NCBI GenBank assembly: GCA_900752065.1
Contig: CAADTT010000026.1
Coordinates: 1 to 64,000 of the forward strand
Source: Lachnospiraceae bacterium
Lineage (GTDB): Bacteria > Bacillota > Clostridia > Lachnospirales > Lachnospiraceae
Direction of reading: 5' to 3'
DNA length: 64,000 bases
The notes under the pieces are model-generated. The model searched no databases. It had not been told where the DNA came from and saw nothing but the letters and a program-made list of their open reading frames with translations. The position numbers and the translations under genes were made by a program. How positions within the stretch are numbered: the first letter of the stretch is position 1; every line of letters starts with the position of its first letter. Positions 24,534 through 33,700 of this stretch are shown here, piece after piece.

Positions 24534-25373
24534 TTATCGTGCGGCGCGAAGTCTTGTCAGAAACTCGTAGGGTACTTTCAGGTTTCCTCTGCCGCTTCCC
24601 AGATCGATATCCGGTTTTGTGCTTCCGTGATAGTCGGAGCCGCCGGAGAGGACGAGATGATGCTTTTCGGCAAGCCGGTAAACGTGTTCCTCTTCCTCGT
24701 TCGTGTAGGTGGAATAGAGTGCTTCAATACCGATCAGGCCAACTTCTTTCATACTGATGATCAGCTCGTCCATGGAAGCTTCATCCATATGGTACAGCAT
24801 CGGGTGAGCCAGGACGGGGATGCCTCCGGCGAGGCGGATCAGTTCGACTGCCTGGATCGGCGTTACTTTTTCACGGGGAATAAAGCAGGAGCCATCATCG
24901 CCCAGATAACGGGAAAAGGCTTCCTTGATATCGGAGACAAAGCCGTGCTCCAGCAGATATTTTCCAAAATGAGCCCTGGTCCATACGGCATCCGGATATT
25001 CCCGCTCCATGGCTTCCCAGGTGATGTCGCTGCCTTCCTCCCGGAGCCGCTGAATCATTTTTTCGTTGCGGATATCCCTGGAATTCTGGAAACGTGTAAG
25101 CTGCCTGCAAAATTCCGGCATCTGATAATCAAAGTCAAGCCCTACGACGTGAACATCTTTCCCATGGAATTCCGTGGAAAACTCAATACCGGAAACTACC
25201 TCCAGGCCGGTTCCTTCGGCAGCGGCGAAGAGGGCGGAAAGTCCGTCGATCGTATCGTGGTCTGTGAGGGCAATGGCTGCCAGTCCCTTTTTTCGTGCGT
25301 ACTGCACCAGCTCGGATGGGCTGAGTGTGCCGTCAGAGCAGTTTGAATGTACATGAAGATCAATATATTTCAT
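24534..25373 (-). CDS. PHP-domain phosphoesterase (RNase AM/YciV-like)
   Basis: A 279-residue metal-dependent phosphoesterase. The N-terminus IDLHVHSNCSDGTLSPSELV gives the PHP HxH...D metal set, followed by IALTDHDTIDGL and a middle insertion. HPMLYHMDEASMDELI supplies a further histidine, and LSGGSDYHGSTKPDIDLG is the final DxH motif. Homologues hydrolyse 3',5'-nucleotide bisphosphates (pAp) and trim 5' ends of 5S/16S/23S rRNA, and this one fits that subgroup in length and motif order. It is the first gene of a two-gene - strand unit with the HAD phosphatase and shares a divergent promoter region with the MoxR-like gene. Confidence 0.9.
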   Translation of the reverse strand: MKYIDLHVHSNCSDGTLSPSELVQYARKKGLAAIALTDHDTIDGLSALFAAAEGTGLEVVSGIEFSTEFHGKDVHVVGLDFDYQMPEFCRQLTRFQNSRDIRNEKMIQRLREEGSDITWEAMEREYPDAVWTRAHFGKYLLEHGFVSDIKEAFSRYLGDDGSCFIPREKVTPIQAVELIRLAGGIPVLAHPMLYHMDEASMDELIISMKEVGLIGIEALYSTYTNEEEEHVYRLAEKHHLVLSGGSDYHGSTKPDIDLGSGRGNLKVPYEFLTRLRAAR

Positions 25374-25415
25374 AAATGTTTCCTTTCTTAATGATTTATG
25401 CAGGATTTTATGTTC

Positions 25416-25444
25416 AGTATATCCAGATTTTCAGAAGCTTGCAA
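25416..25444 (-). promoter_or_regulatory. Sigma-A-type promoter for the PHP/HAD pair
   Basis: On the - strand: TTGCAA (25444-25439), 17-bp spacer, TATACT (25421-25416). Its -35 lies only 8 bp from the -35 of the divergent MoxR-unit promoter. Confidence 0.62.
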
Positions 25445-25452
25445 GTATTTCA

Positions 25453-25481
25453 TTGAAATAAAGGGAGGTCTTTTATATAAT
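25453..25481 (+). promoter_or_regulatory. Sigma-A-type promoter for the MoxR/VWA pair
   Basis: TTGAAA (25453-25458), 17-bp spacer, TATAAT (25476-25481). A leader of about 105 nt precedes the first gene. Confidence 0.65.
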
Positions 25482-25593
25482 GAGACAAGGGACTCATGGA
25501 TACAAAACGGTTCTAAAGCTGCCAAACGGATCGTTTCGCAGTCCGGACGAAGGATGAAGGGGAAAAAAGAGAAACAGAAAGGATCTAAAAAAT

Positions 25594-26505
25594 ATGAATT
25601 TAGAATTATTGGAAAAGCAGGGCATCCGCCCATCCTTGATAGAAGATATAAAAAAGTTCCGCGAGAAGTACCCGGTTGAGGAGAAGGTGAAAAACAGGCT
25701 TGCCCGCCCGGAAATGCCATTTTTTGGAGGAGAGATTCTGGAGATGGCAGTGGTGGCGCTGCTGCAGGGAGAAAATATTCTCCTGAGCGGCTCCAAGGCC
25801 ACAGGGAAAAATATACTGGCTGAGAATCTGGCGGATATTTTCGGCCGTCCGGTCTACAATATTTCATTCCATGTGAATACAGACAGCAGCGCCCTGATCG
25901 GGACAGATACCTTCCGGGACAATGAGGTGCAGCTTCGGAAGGGACCGGTGTACCAGTGCGCCTCCTACGGTGGTTTTGGTATTCTGGATGAGATCAATAT
26001 GGCAAAAAATGATGCAGTCTCTGTGCTTCACGCCACGCTGGACTACCGGAAGGTGATCGATGTACCGGGATATGATAAGATCGAGCTTCATCCGGCGGCG
26101 AGATTTATCGGGACGATGAACTACGGATATGCGGGGACAAAGGAGCTGAATGAGGCGCTGGTGTCCCGGTTCCTGGTCATCAATATGCCGCCGCTGACGG
26201 AGGAGCTGCTGATGAAGCTCATGCAGACTTCCTTTCCCGATGCGAAGACAGAGGCGCTGGAGCAGTTTTCAGGGCTGTTTCTGGACTTGCAGTTAAAAGC
26301 GCAGAATGGGGAGATCTCCACGAAGCCGATGGATCTAAGGGGGCTCCTGGCGGCAATCCGGCTGATGAAGGGCGGACTTGCGCCGCAGACAGCTATTACG
26401 ATGGGAATCACGAATAAATGCTTTGATATCTTTGAACGGGAGATGATAGAGGATATCGTTATGACGAGGATTCCTGCGTCGTGGACAGGGCAGGATGTGT
26501 TTTAA
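25594..26505 (+). CDS. MoxR/NorQ-like AAA+ ATPase
   Basis: A 303-residue AAA+ ATPase of the MoxR/CbbQ/NorQ group, chaperone-like proteins that with a VWA partner insert cofactors or remodel target complexes. Walker A reads LSGSKATGKN (about 64-73), with asparagine at the position usually filled by Thr or Ser. The pre-sensor NISFHVNTDSSALIGTDTF follows, then Walker B GFGILDEINMAKNDAV (about 128-143), sensor 1 in FIGTMNYGYAGTKELNEALV, and arginine fingers in SRFLVINM. The next gene, 27 bp downstream, encodes the matching VWA protein. No substrate enzyme such as nitric oxide reductase or cobaltochelatase is adjacent, so the client is unknown. Confidence 0.9.
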   Translation: MNLELLEKQGIRPSLIEDIKKFREKYPVEEKVKNRLARPEMPFFGGEILEMAVVALLQGENILLSGSKATGKNILAENLADIFGRPVYNISFHVNTDSSALIGTDTFRDNEVQLRKGPVYQCASYGGFGILDEINMAKNDAVSVLHATLDYRKVIDVPGYDKIELHPAARFIGTMNYGYAGTKELNEALVSRFLVINMPPLTEELLMKLMQTSFPDAKTEALEQFSGLFLDLQLKAQNGEISTKPMDLRGLLAAIRLMKGGLAPQTAITMGITNKCFDIFEREMIEDIVMTRIPASWTGQDVF

Positions 26506-26532
26506 GACGGAAAGATAGTTGAGGGCTGGCAT

Positions 26533-28278
26533 ATGGATGAATGTTACAGAATGGAAGTGGAGAACCGCATCCGAAATCTGATGTGGACGGTGAGCGGGGA
26601 CTATGATCTGGACACGGAACCGGATACGGCATCCTTTTCAAAATCAAAATATATTTCCATTTATGATGCCGTCAAGCAGGGAGCCTTTGCGAAATATTAT
26701 GACAAGGATCTGTTTGGAACGTATATGGTAAAGAAGGTGTATCTGGGAGCGGAGGAGCAGACGCTGGTGCAGATCGGGCAGCTCTGTCTGGATGCCGCTG
26801 TGTTTCCAAAGATCACAAAAGAACGCATCGGCGTGCCGGATATCCGCAGGCGTGCCTTCGAGGACATGCTGGAATATGATTTCGGAAAGATGACCGGCAC
26901 CTTTATGGGGCGTGTCCGGCTGACGCTGCTGCGGGGCTGGGTGACAGGGAGCATGCAGGCGGAAAAACGCGTTCGGGAGGCGGCACAGGAGATCGCAGCG
27001 CAGGCGGATGCGGAAGATACGATGGAGCTGATACGCGCTGTGGACAGGGTTTATAATACCTGGATCGACAGAGGCTTTGAAAAGGAGCACGGAGGACTGG
27101 AGGCTGTCATGGCAGTGACACAGGAGCAGCTAAAGACCTTCGACTGGCAGGATTATCTGGATGAAGAGATGCGGGAGGATCAGTTGGAACGTTATCTGAA
27201 CCAGATGACAGATGCCGTGGCAAAGCTGGGGGAGGAGGAAAAGAAGGAGAAGCCCCAGGGGAGCGGCGGCGCCGTTTATCTGGACGAGGCGGCTGTGGAA
27301 AAGATGTATTCCTATATTGAGCTGAATTACGGACGCTCCTATTTAAATGAGCAGGAACAGAAGCGGATCAACTATAAAGTGTGCAGGGGCGTCCATGCAG
27401 ACTGTACGCTTTATTTTACCGATGGAATCCTGGCGGGCATGGTAAAGGTAAACTCCCAGTCAGAATACGCCAGAAAAACAAAGGAGATCAATCTTCGTAC
27501 CTGGAGGCAGAACCGCCGGGTCATGAAGCGGAATATCGATATCCTGACGGATGCGCTGAGACGTTCGCTGCTGATGCGGAGCGAGCGGGAGACATGTCTT
27601 GGAGAATGTGGAAAGATCCTTCCAAACAGGCTGTGGAATATCGGACGGACAGAGAACCGGAAGCTGTTTGAGCGGGAGTTTCGGAGGGACAGCACAGACT
27701 TTGTGGTGGATGTGCTGATCGATGCCAGCGGTTCCCAGCGGGCGAGACAGAGTCAGGTGGCGATGCAGGCCTATATCATCAGCGAGGCTCTGAGCAATGT
27801 GCAGATCCCTCACCGGGTTATGGGCTTTTGCACCTTTTGGGATTATACGGTCATGCGGCGGTTCCGGGAGTACGACGAGGGGCGGGAGGCTAACGAGAGG
27901 ATCTTTGAATTTTACGGCTCCTCAAATAACAGGGACGGGCTGGCCATCCGCGCGGCGGCGCTGGGGCTTTCCGAGCGGACGGAGGAGCATAAGATCCTGA
28001 TCGTATTAAGCGACGGCAGACCGAATGACATTATCGTGAACCGCCCGAACAGCAGGAACCCCGAGCCTTATTTTGGGGATTATGCCGTGAAGGACACGGC
28101 CTTTGAAGTGCGGAAGCTGCGGAATCTCGGGACGGCAGTGCTGGGCGTGTTCGCCGGGGAAGAGCAGGATCTTCAGGCGGAGCGCAGGATCTTCGGAAAG
28201 GATTTCGCCTATATCCGGAATATCGCGAACTTTTCCAATGTGGTGGGGCGGTATCTCAGAAAGCAGTTGGAGGACTGA
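26533..28278 (+). CDS. VWA-domain protein, partner of the MoxR-like ATPase
   Basis: A 581-residue cytoplasmic protein. The C-terminal third is a von Willebrand A domain with an intact MIDAS motif, VDVLIDASGSQRARQ (about 392-406, D-x-S-G-S), plus a later threonine-bearing loop (HRVMGFCTFWDYTVMRRF) and LIVLSDGRPNDI, where the third metal contact sits. The first 390 residues are helical and charged without a named domain. NorD and CobT proteins have this architecture and act with a MoxR-type ATPase. The gene follows that ATPase with GAGGGCTGGCAT before the ATG. Role in cofactor insertion or protein remodelling is inference from the pair. Confidence 0.88.
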   Translation: MDECYRMEVENRIRNLMWTVSGDYDLDTEPDTASFSKSKYISIYDAVKQGAFAKYYDKDLFGTYMVKKVYLGAEEQTLVQIGQLCLDAAVFPKITKERIGVPDIRRRAFEDMLEYDFGKMTGTFMGRVRLTLLRGWVTGSMQAEKRVREAAQEIAAQADAEDTMELIRAVDRVYNTWIDRGFEKEHGGLEAVMAVTQEQLKTFDWQDYLDEEMREDQLERYLNQMTDAVAKLGEEEKKEKPQGSGGAVYLDEAAVEKMYSYIELNYGRSYLNEQEQKRINYKVCRGVHADCTLYFTDGILAGMVKVNSQSEYARKTKEINLRTWRQNRRVMKRNIDILTDALRRSLLMRSERETCLGECGKILPNRLWNIGRTENRKLFEREFRRDSTDFVVDVLIDASGSQRARQSQVAMQAYIISEALSNVQIPHRVMGFCTFWDYTVMRRFREYDEGREANERIFEFYGSSNNRDGLAIRAAALGLSERTEEHKILIVLSDGRPNDIIVNRPNSRNPEPYFGDYAVKDTAFEVRKLRNLGTAVLGVFAGEEQDLQAERRIFGKDFAYIRNIANFSNVVGRYLRKQLED

Positions 28279-28291
28279 GAAGAAATATATT

Positions 28292-28320
28292 TTGTTTTTT
28301 GAGAAACTATATAGTATACT
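28292..28320 (+). promoter_or_regulatory. Promoter of the ATPase-TOPRIM cassette
   Basis: TTGTTT (28292-28297), 17-bp spacer, TATACT (28315-28320), in an AT-rich gap starting 13 bp after the VWA gene stop. The leader of about 80 nt contains a GC-rich patch (28348-28372). Confidence 0.55.
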
Positions 28321-28403
28321 GAAATCAATAGATAGAAATCAAATACCCGGCAGCCGCCTGGCGACTGCTGCGAGAATAAAATTATAAAATCTGAGGTAAT
28401 AAT

Positions 28404-29660
28404 ATGATTGAGAAATTCAGTTGTAGAAATTTTAAAAATGTAAATATTAGAGATCTGAGCTTTAATAGGATTAATATTTTGATCGGCCCTAATAATTCAG
28501 GAAAGACCAATTTTATTCGCGCATTGTCTTTTTGTGCAGATATGGTGAATAATTCAGAGAGATTAATCGGCAATTCATCTTTTCAGACACTGGTATGCCG
28601 TTATGGGATGGGAGATATTTTTAATAAATATTCGAGTGATGAAAGGCAGGAAATTTCCTTAGGATGGAGAATTGCTTTGGACGGAAAAAGAGATGTGGAT
28701 TATAAATTTTGTTTCCATACGGGAAAGCAACTGCAGGATTTCTTTATTACAAAAGAAAGACTGGATAATTCAAAAAAGCCTCAGAATAAGAAAAATCCCT
28801 TTAATTATTTCACTTGTCAGGAAAGGGCGGGAGAGGGGTATATTTCAAGAGCAGTAAATACAGGAGAAAATAACGGCAGAATAAATTTTAAAATTCCATA
28901 CAATGATACGGTATTAAAGCAGTTTGATCAGATAAGATTGGAAAACAGGGAAATCTATGCAGAGTCAAAGCGGCAGGTTGGAATGATGCAGGCTTTACAG
29001 GATTATTTCGGGAAATATTATTTCTATTCCAGTTCACAATTTGATTTAAGAAAAATCAGAGAGCCGCAGGAAATACAGCTAAACGGAAATACCTTGGAAA
29101 AAGATGGTTCAAATTTTGTGAACGTGTTTAATTATTATAAAAACAAAGATATATATACTGCGAAAATATTTTTGGAGAAGCTGAAACAGTTAATGCCGTC
29201 TCTTGATTTTGCGGATAGTGTGGCAGAGTTTAACAAACTTGTGTTCAAGGTAGGATATGAAGGAAAGCAGTTTACTTTGAATGATTTGTCAGATGGAACG
29301 ATAAAAGCATTATTATTGACATTGCTGATTCATATTCCGGTAAATGATGGTTTTTCGATGTTGGCAATTGATGAGCCGGAAATGAATATTCATCCCGCGT
29401 GGCAGCAGATTATAGGAAGATGGATTCAGTATTCTGAGAATTTTAAGCAGTGCTTTATCAGCACGCATTCACCGGACTTTCTGGACGTATTTACAGAGGG
29501 ATTTAAAAGAGGAGAAGTCAGTGTTTTTGTGTTTGATCCCAGGGAAGAGATTGCAGTCCGTAAACTTTGCTATGAAGATATGGAAGAGGAATTACAGGAC
29601 TGGGAACTGGGTGATCTGTATCGGGTGAACGACCCATCGATAGGAGGGTGGCCGTGGTAA
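28404..29660 (+). CDS. AAA15/OLD-like ATPase (SMC-type ABC ATPase) of a two-gene cassette
   Basis: A 418-residue single-polypeptide ATPase of the RecF/SMC/OLD class. KFSCRNFKNVNIRDLSF opens the fold in similar wording; Walker A is IGPNNSGKTNF (about 27-37), the signature-like LSDGTIKALLL lies near 298, Walker B LAIDEPEMNIHP near 319-330, and the switch histidine in CFISTHSPDFLD near 350. There is no TOPRIM domain in this protein; the next gene supplies one. Gene composition is clearly more AT-rich than flanking housekeeping genes. Ribosome site TGAGG is weak. OLD, PARIS, AbiL and similar defence systems use this ATPase type; here the exact system is not assigned. Overlap with the next gene is 7 nt. 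Confidence 0.9.
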   Translation: MIEKFSCRNFKNVNIRDLSFNRINILIGPNNSGKTNFIRALSFCADMVNNSERLIGNSSFQTLVCRYGMGDIFNKYSSDERQEISLGWRIALDGKRDVDYKFCFHTGKQLQDFFITKERLDNSKKPQNKKNPFNYFTCQERAGEGYISRAVNTGENNGRINFKIPYNDTVLKQFDQIRLENREIYAESKRQVGMMQALQDYFGKYYFYSSSQFDLRKIREPQEIQLNGNTLEKDGSNFVNVFNYYKNKDIYTAKIFLEKLKQLMPSLDFADSVAEFNKLVFKVGYEGKQFTLNDLSDGTIKALLLTLLIHIPVNDGFSMLAIDEPEMNIHPAWQQIIGRWIQYSENFKQCFISTHSPDFLDVFTEGFKRGEVSVFVFDPREEIAVRKLCYEDMEEELQDWELGDLYRVNDPSIGGWPW

Positions 29661-30487
29661 AACCAAAGATTGCGTGTTATATTACCGGAGGCTGGACAGA
29701 ATGCCGTGCCATGACACAATTTCTGGAAAAAATAAATAGCAATTATGACTATAGGCAACGTTTTCCACAAAAGGGTGTTGGAAAGAAAGGAAAAACGAAG
29801 CGTAACTTTAAGATTACAGGAGCCACTGGGACAGATTTATTAAATGAGGTTTATCATGATATGAGAAACCATACAGAGGAAATAAAAGGATTCCAGGCAA
29901 TATTGATTGAGGATGACATGGACGACCAGTATTTTCTGAAGGGGGAATGTGTCCGGGATTATGCGAGAATTGAGAATCGGAAACAAGAAATTACAAATGA
30001 AATCAGAAAAATTCTCAGCATGCCTGATATGCCTGTATTTTTCCTTTATGCAATGCCGGAAATTGAGTCATGGTTTGTGGCAGACTGGGATCATACTTTC
30101 GGAATAGAGTATTACGGTAAACTAATCAATATGAATACATATTTCAGCATTACGTTTAGAAATTATGTCTTAAAGCAGGTTCTTACAGACAAATATCCTT
30201 TGGAGGAAATTGAAAATTACGGATATTTCGATGGAGTTTATAAGAAATTGAGCGATCAGTTGATAAATGCTTTCCATGAGTATTCTTGTCAGGATGTAAG
30301 TGATAAAAACAATAAATTGTTCAATGAAAAAATTAATGGATTGATAAAAAATAATAAATTAATGTATTCAAAAAAAGGCGAAGGCATTAATATGCTGTTG
30401 AATTTGAATCCCGATAAAGTGGCTGAAATTTGCGGACATTATTTTGCTAAGACATACCATGAGCTAAGGGAGTTTCATATGGAATGA
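29654..30487 (+). CDS. DUF4276-family TOPRIM-like protein, partner of the ATPase
   Basis: A 277-residue protein. The N-terminus CYITGGWTECRAM resembles the (E)G-x-T-E glutamate motif that opens TOPRIM folds, and AILIEDDMDDQYF (about 83) resembles the D-x-D motif. Together they match DUF4276 (PF14103), a TOPRIM-related family usually encoded beside an SMC/OLD-type ATPase. Note that the usual EG is GG here. The GTG start at 29654 was chosen because AGGAGGG sits 5 nt upstream; another GTG at 29648 is possible. The gene overlaps the ATPase gene and ends before a good terminator. AT-rich like its partner, so both arrived together. A metal-dependent nuclease or DNA/RNA-acting role is inference. Confidence 0.82.
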   Translation: MVKPKIACYITGGWTECRAMTQFLEKINSNYDYRQRFPQKGVGKKGKTKRNFKITGATGTDLLNEVYHDMRNHTEEIKGFQAILIEDDMDDQYFLKGECVRDYARIENRKQEITNEIRKILSMPDMPVFFLYAMPEIESWFVADWDHTFGIEYYGKLINMNTYFSITFRNYVLKQVLTDKYPLEEIENYGYFDGVYKKLSDQLINAFHEYSCQDVSDKNNKLFNEKINGLIKNNKLMYSKKGEGINMLLNLNPDKVAEICGHYFAKTYHELREFHME

Positions 30488-30593
30488 AATACTTGTTTGT
30501 TCCAGTGTAAGCGAATTGCTGTTTGATCTTTTAAGAGTTTCTTCTGGTATCAGGAGAAGGAAGTAGAAGATAAGTAAAAAAAATGAACGAAGA

Positions 30594-30635
30594 GCGTCCT
30601 GTAGAGCAATGCTTTACAGGGCGTTTTTGCTGCTA
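30594..30635 (+). terminator. Rho-independent terminator after the ATPase-TOPRIM cassette
   Basis: CGTCCTGTA (30595-30603) pairs with TACAGGGCG (one G-U) around AGAGCAATGCTT, followed by TTTTTG. It closes the cassette about 105 bp after its last stop. Confidence 0.82.
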
Positions 30636-30791
30636 AATCAATACCTATAAGGTGCTGCTAAATTTACCTAATAGGTATATAATTAAGGAAATATTTCACA
30701 TTGTAATATAAGCTGGAGGTTATGAAATCTTATGCAAAAGAACAAGGGAGGTATGAAGGTGAAGGAAAAGAAAATACAAAGGAGGCTACTT

Positions 30792-33700
30792 ATGAAGAAA
30801 CATGTTTTGCCCATGCTTTTGGTTCTGGTCATGGCAGTCTTTTTCCTGCCGTCCACTGTCCATGCGACCGAGACGGGCGGAGACGCGTCGGAGACGGTCA
30901 CCAGAATCCAATGGCTGAAAGAATTAACCCAGACATTTGAATTTTCTGTGGAAGAGAATAATTATCCCGATAATTATTATGGGGATATCTCTTCCGACTA
31001 CGCCGATTACTATACGGTAATGCTGGCTACCGAATTTGGCGTGCTCGACATCGAAGCCGGGGAGAATGTTTACCCGGATGAACCAGCTACCCGCGAGTTT
31101 ACCGCACAGACATTGAATTTCTGTCTGGGATTCCAATTGGAAGACAATAGCACCTATACATTCTCTGACTCTGCGGATACTGCTTATCCGGAGGATGCCC
31201 AGGTTGCCCTTAACCGGGGCTGGTTCCAACTGATCGACGGAAAATTTTCTCCGGACACTGCTATTACATCCACTGAAAAAACGTCCATGCTTGCCGACGC
31301 CCAGGCTGTCCTTGCATCCGCTGTCGTGGACGAAAATCATGACAATACATACCAGTTTGCCGATTTTGTCACCGTCGTTCCTCAAACAGTTCCTGTCAGC
31401 ATTGATGAAAATGACACAGTTACCCTTACGGACACCTCAGTTTCCATCGCTCAGGGAGATACCTTCGTCGTATGGCCTTCCGAGATGCCCAGTATCTATG
31501 TGGCGGAAACCGTGACAAACACGGACGGCACTCTGGTCATCACCACAAGCGAAGCGGACACTTCTGCCGCTGTACTGTCCGTAGACTCCTCCGGAATCTG
31601 CAACATGGACTTATCACAGTTTGAAGAAGCGGCGGATGTATCCGTCACTTATGTACGCACACAAAAACAGGCACGTTCCGCAGCGCAGCTCTACGGAATT
31701 TCTGCTTCCCAGAATTCTGTTATAGCGACCAAGGATATCAAGCTGAGCAATGGCGCAAAGGTTTCTATCACCTGTAACCTGTCTAATCTCTCGCTGAGCC
31801 ATAACATCGATACCAGCAAGCGAAGCTTTTATGCAGCGGTTAAAGGTACTTCCACCATTACCGGAACTGCCAGTCTGGATGCAGTATCTGCGGCATTAGG
31901 CTCATCCACAGTCACCCTTGGCTCCGTGCGTGTGGCAGGCGTGGGGAAAGTCACCGTCTCCGTTGAACTGGCCCTGAACGGAAAAATCACAGCTACCTAT
32001 ACGGGGAATTTTGAGGCTGGTATGCAGCACTCTAAAAACGACGGATTCCGCCTTGTAAAAAGCTTTCAAAAGAGAAGCTTTACCACAACGGCAGAAGCAA
32101 ACGCGTCTATTGGAATCAAAGTCTCTGTTGGCCTGGATCTCGTTGTCCTGAGCGGAAATATCTATGCGAAAACAGGAATTTCCGCCAAAATCACTTCTCA
32201 CAATTATAATGATGGAAAAAAGCCGAACAACTGCACACAGATATCCGCATGGCTGTATGTATCCATAGGTGCAGAGGCAAAAGTTAATTTAGCTGTATGG
32301 AGTAAAACCTGGAATAAAAGCCTGGATATCTATAACAGCGGCAATAGCCCGGTAAGGCTGTCCTTCCACTATGAAGACGGGCGGCAGGTATACTCCTGCT
32401 CCAGAGAGAGTTCCGGCAGCACAGGAAGTACCAAGTATGTCACACCGTCCGACTCGGTCTATGGGACAAGCTCTTACGGTGACATCAGCTCTACCGGAAC
32501 TGACAGCGCAGGAAATGAAATGACCGTGTGGACCTATACAGTAAACGATGACAATGCCACCATTACTGGTTATAACGGAAATGCAGGGATTGTCTCTGTG
32601 CCTTCCAACCTGGACGGACATCCGGTGACTGCGATTGGAGACAGCGCTTTTGCGAATAATAAAAAAGTTGTGAGAGTCATTGTGCCGGAAGGAGTAACGA
32701 GTATTGGAATCTATGCTTTTTCAGGGTGTGTTACTTTGGAGAACCTTACCTTGCCGGACAGCCTGACTTCCATGGGAGAACTAATGATTGAAAACACTGC
32801 GATAAGCAGCATCACCATCCCAAAGAATGTGAGTAACTGTGGTGGCTATGATTACAATGGTCCATTGGCGAACTGCAAGCCCCTGACCTCCGTTGTCTTC
32901 GCAGAGGGCATGACCTCCATACCCGCTTATATCTGTGCGAGCAGAAATTACACAAGCTATGTTTCCTCTGTCACGATTCCTTCCAGCGCAACGAGAATCG
33001 GACATTATGCTTTTTACAATTGTTCCCGTCTGGTAATGGACACCATACCGGAAGGTATCTCCACAATTGGCGAGCGTTCCTTCTACGGATGTGCTTCCAT
33101 CGACCGCATGACACTTCCCGCAACGGTATCTGCTATTGGAGCATCTGCATTTGCATCCTGCACCGGCATGGAAAGTGTCACCATTCTTTCAAACAGCAAA
33201 GTTGGATTCAGCGTAGAAATCGGAAGCAGTGCATTTTCAGACTGCACGAGCCTGTTAGCGATCAGCCTGTCAGGAAACGTAAATACATTAGGGAATTATG
33301 CATTTTCCGGCTGTACCGCCCTGGAAAGCTTCTCTCTTCCAGAAGGAGTAACAAGTATTGGCGACTATGCCTTCTCCGGGTGCACGGCTTTGGAAAGCCT
33401 GGTGCTGCCGGACAGCCTGACCAGTATGGGATACCGGATGATTGAAAATACGGCGATTCCCAACATTACCATTCCCAGAAATGTAACTGATTGTTCCAGC
33501 AGTGGATACAACGGTCCGCTGGCAAACTGCAAGACACTGACATCCGTTGTCTTCGCAGAGGGCATGACCTCCATGCCCTCTTACGTCTGTGCGAGTGGTG
33601 ATTACACAAGCTATGTTTCCTCTGTCGCCATCCCTTCCAGCGTGACAAACATCGGAGATTATGCTTTTTACAACTGTACCAATCTAGCCACCATCAACTA

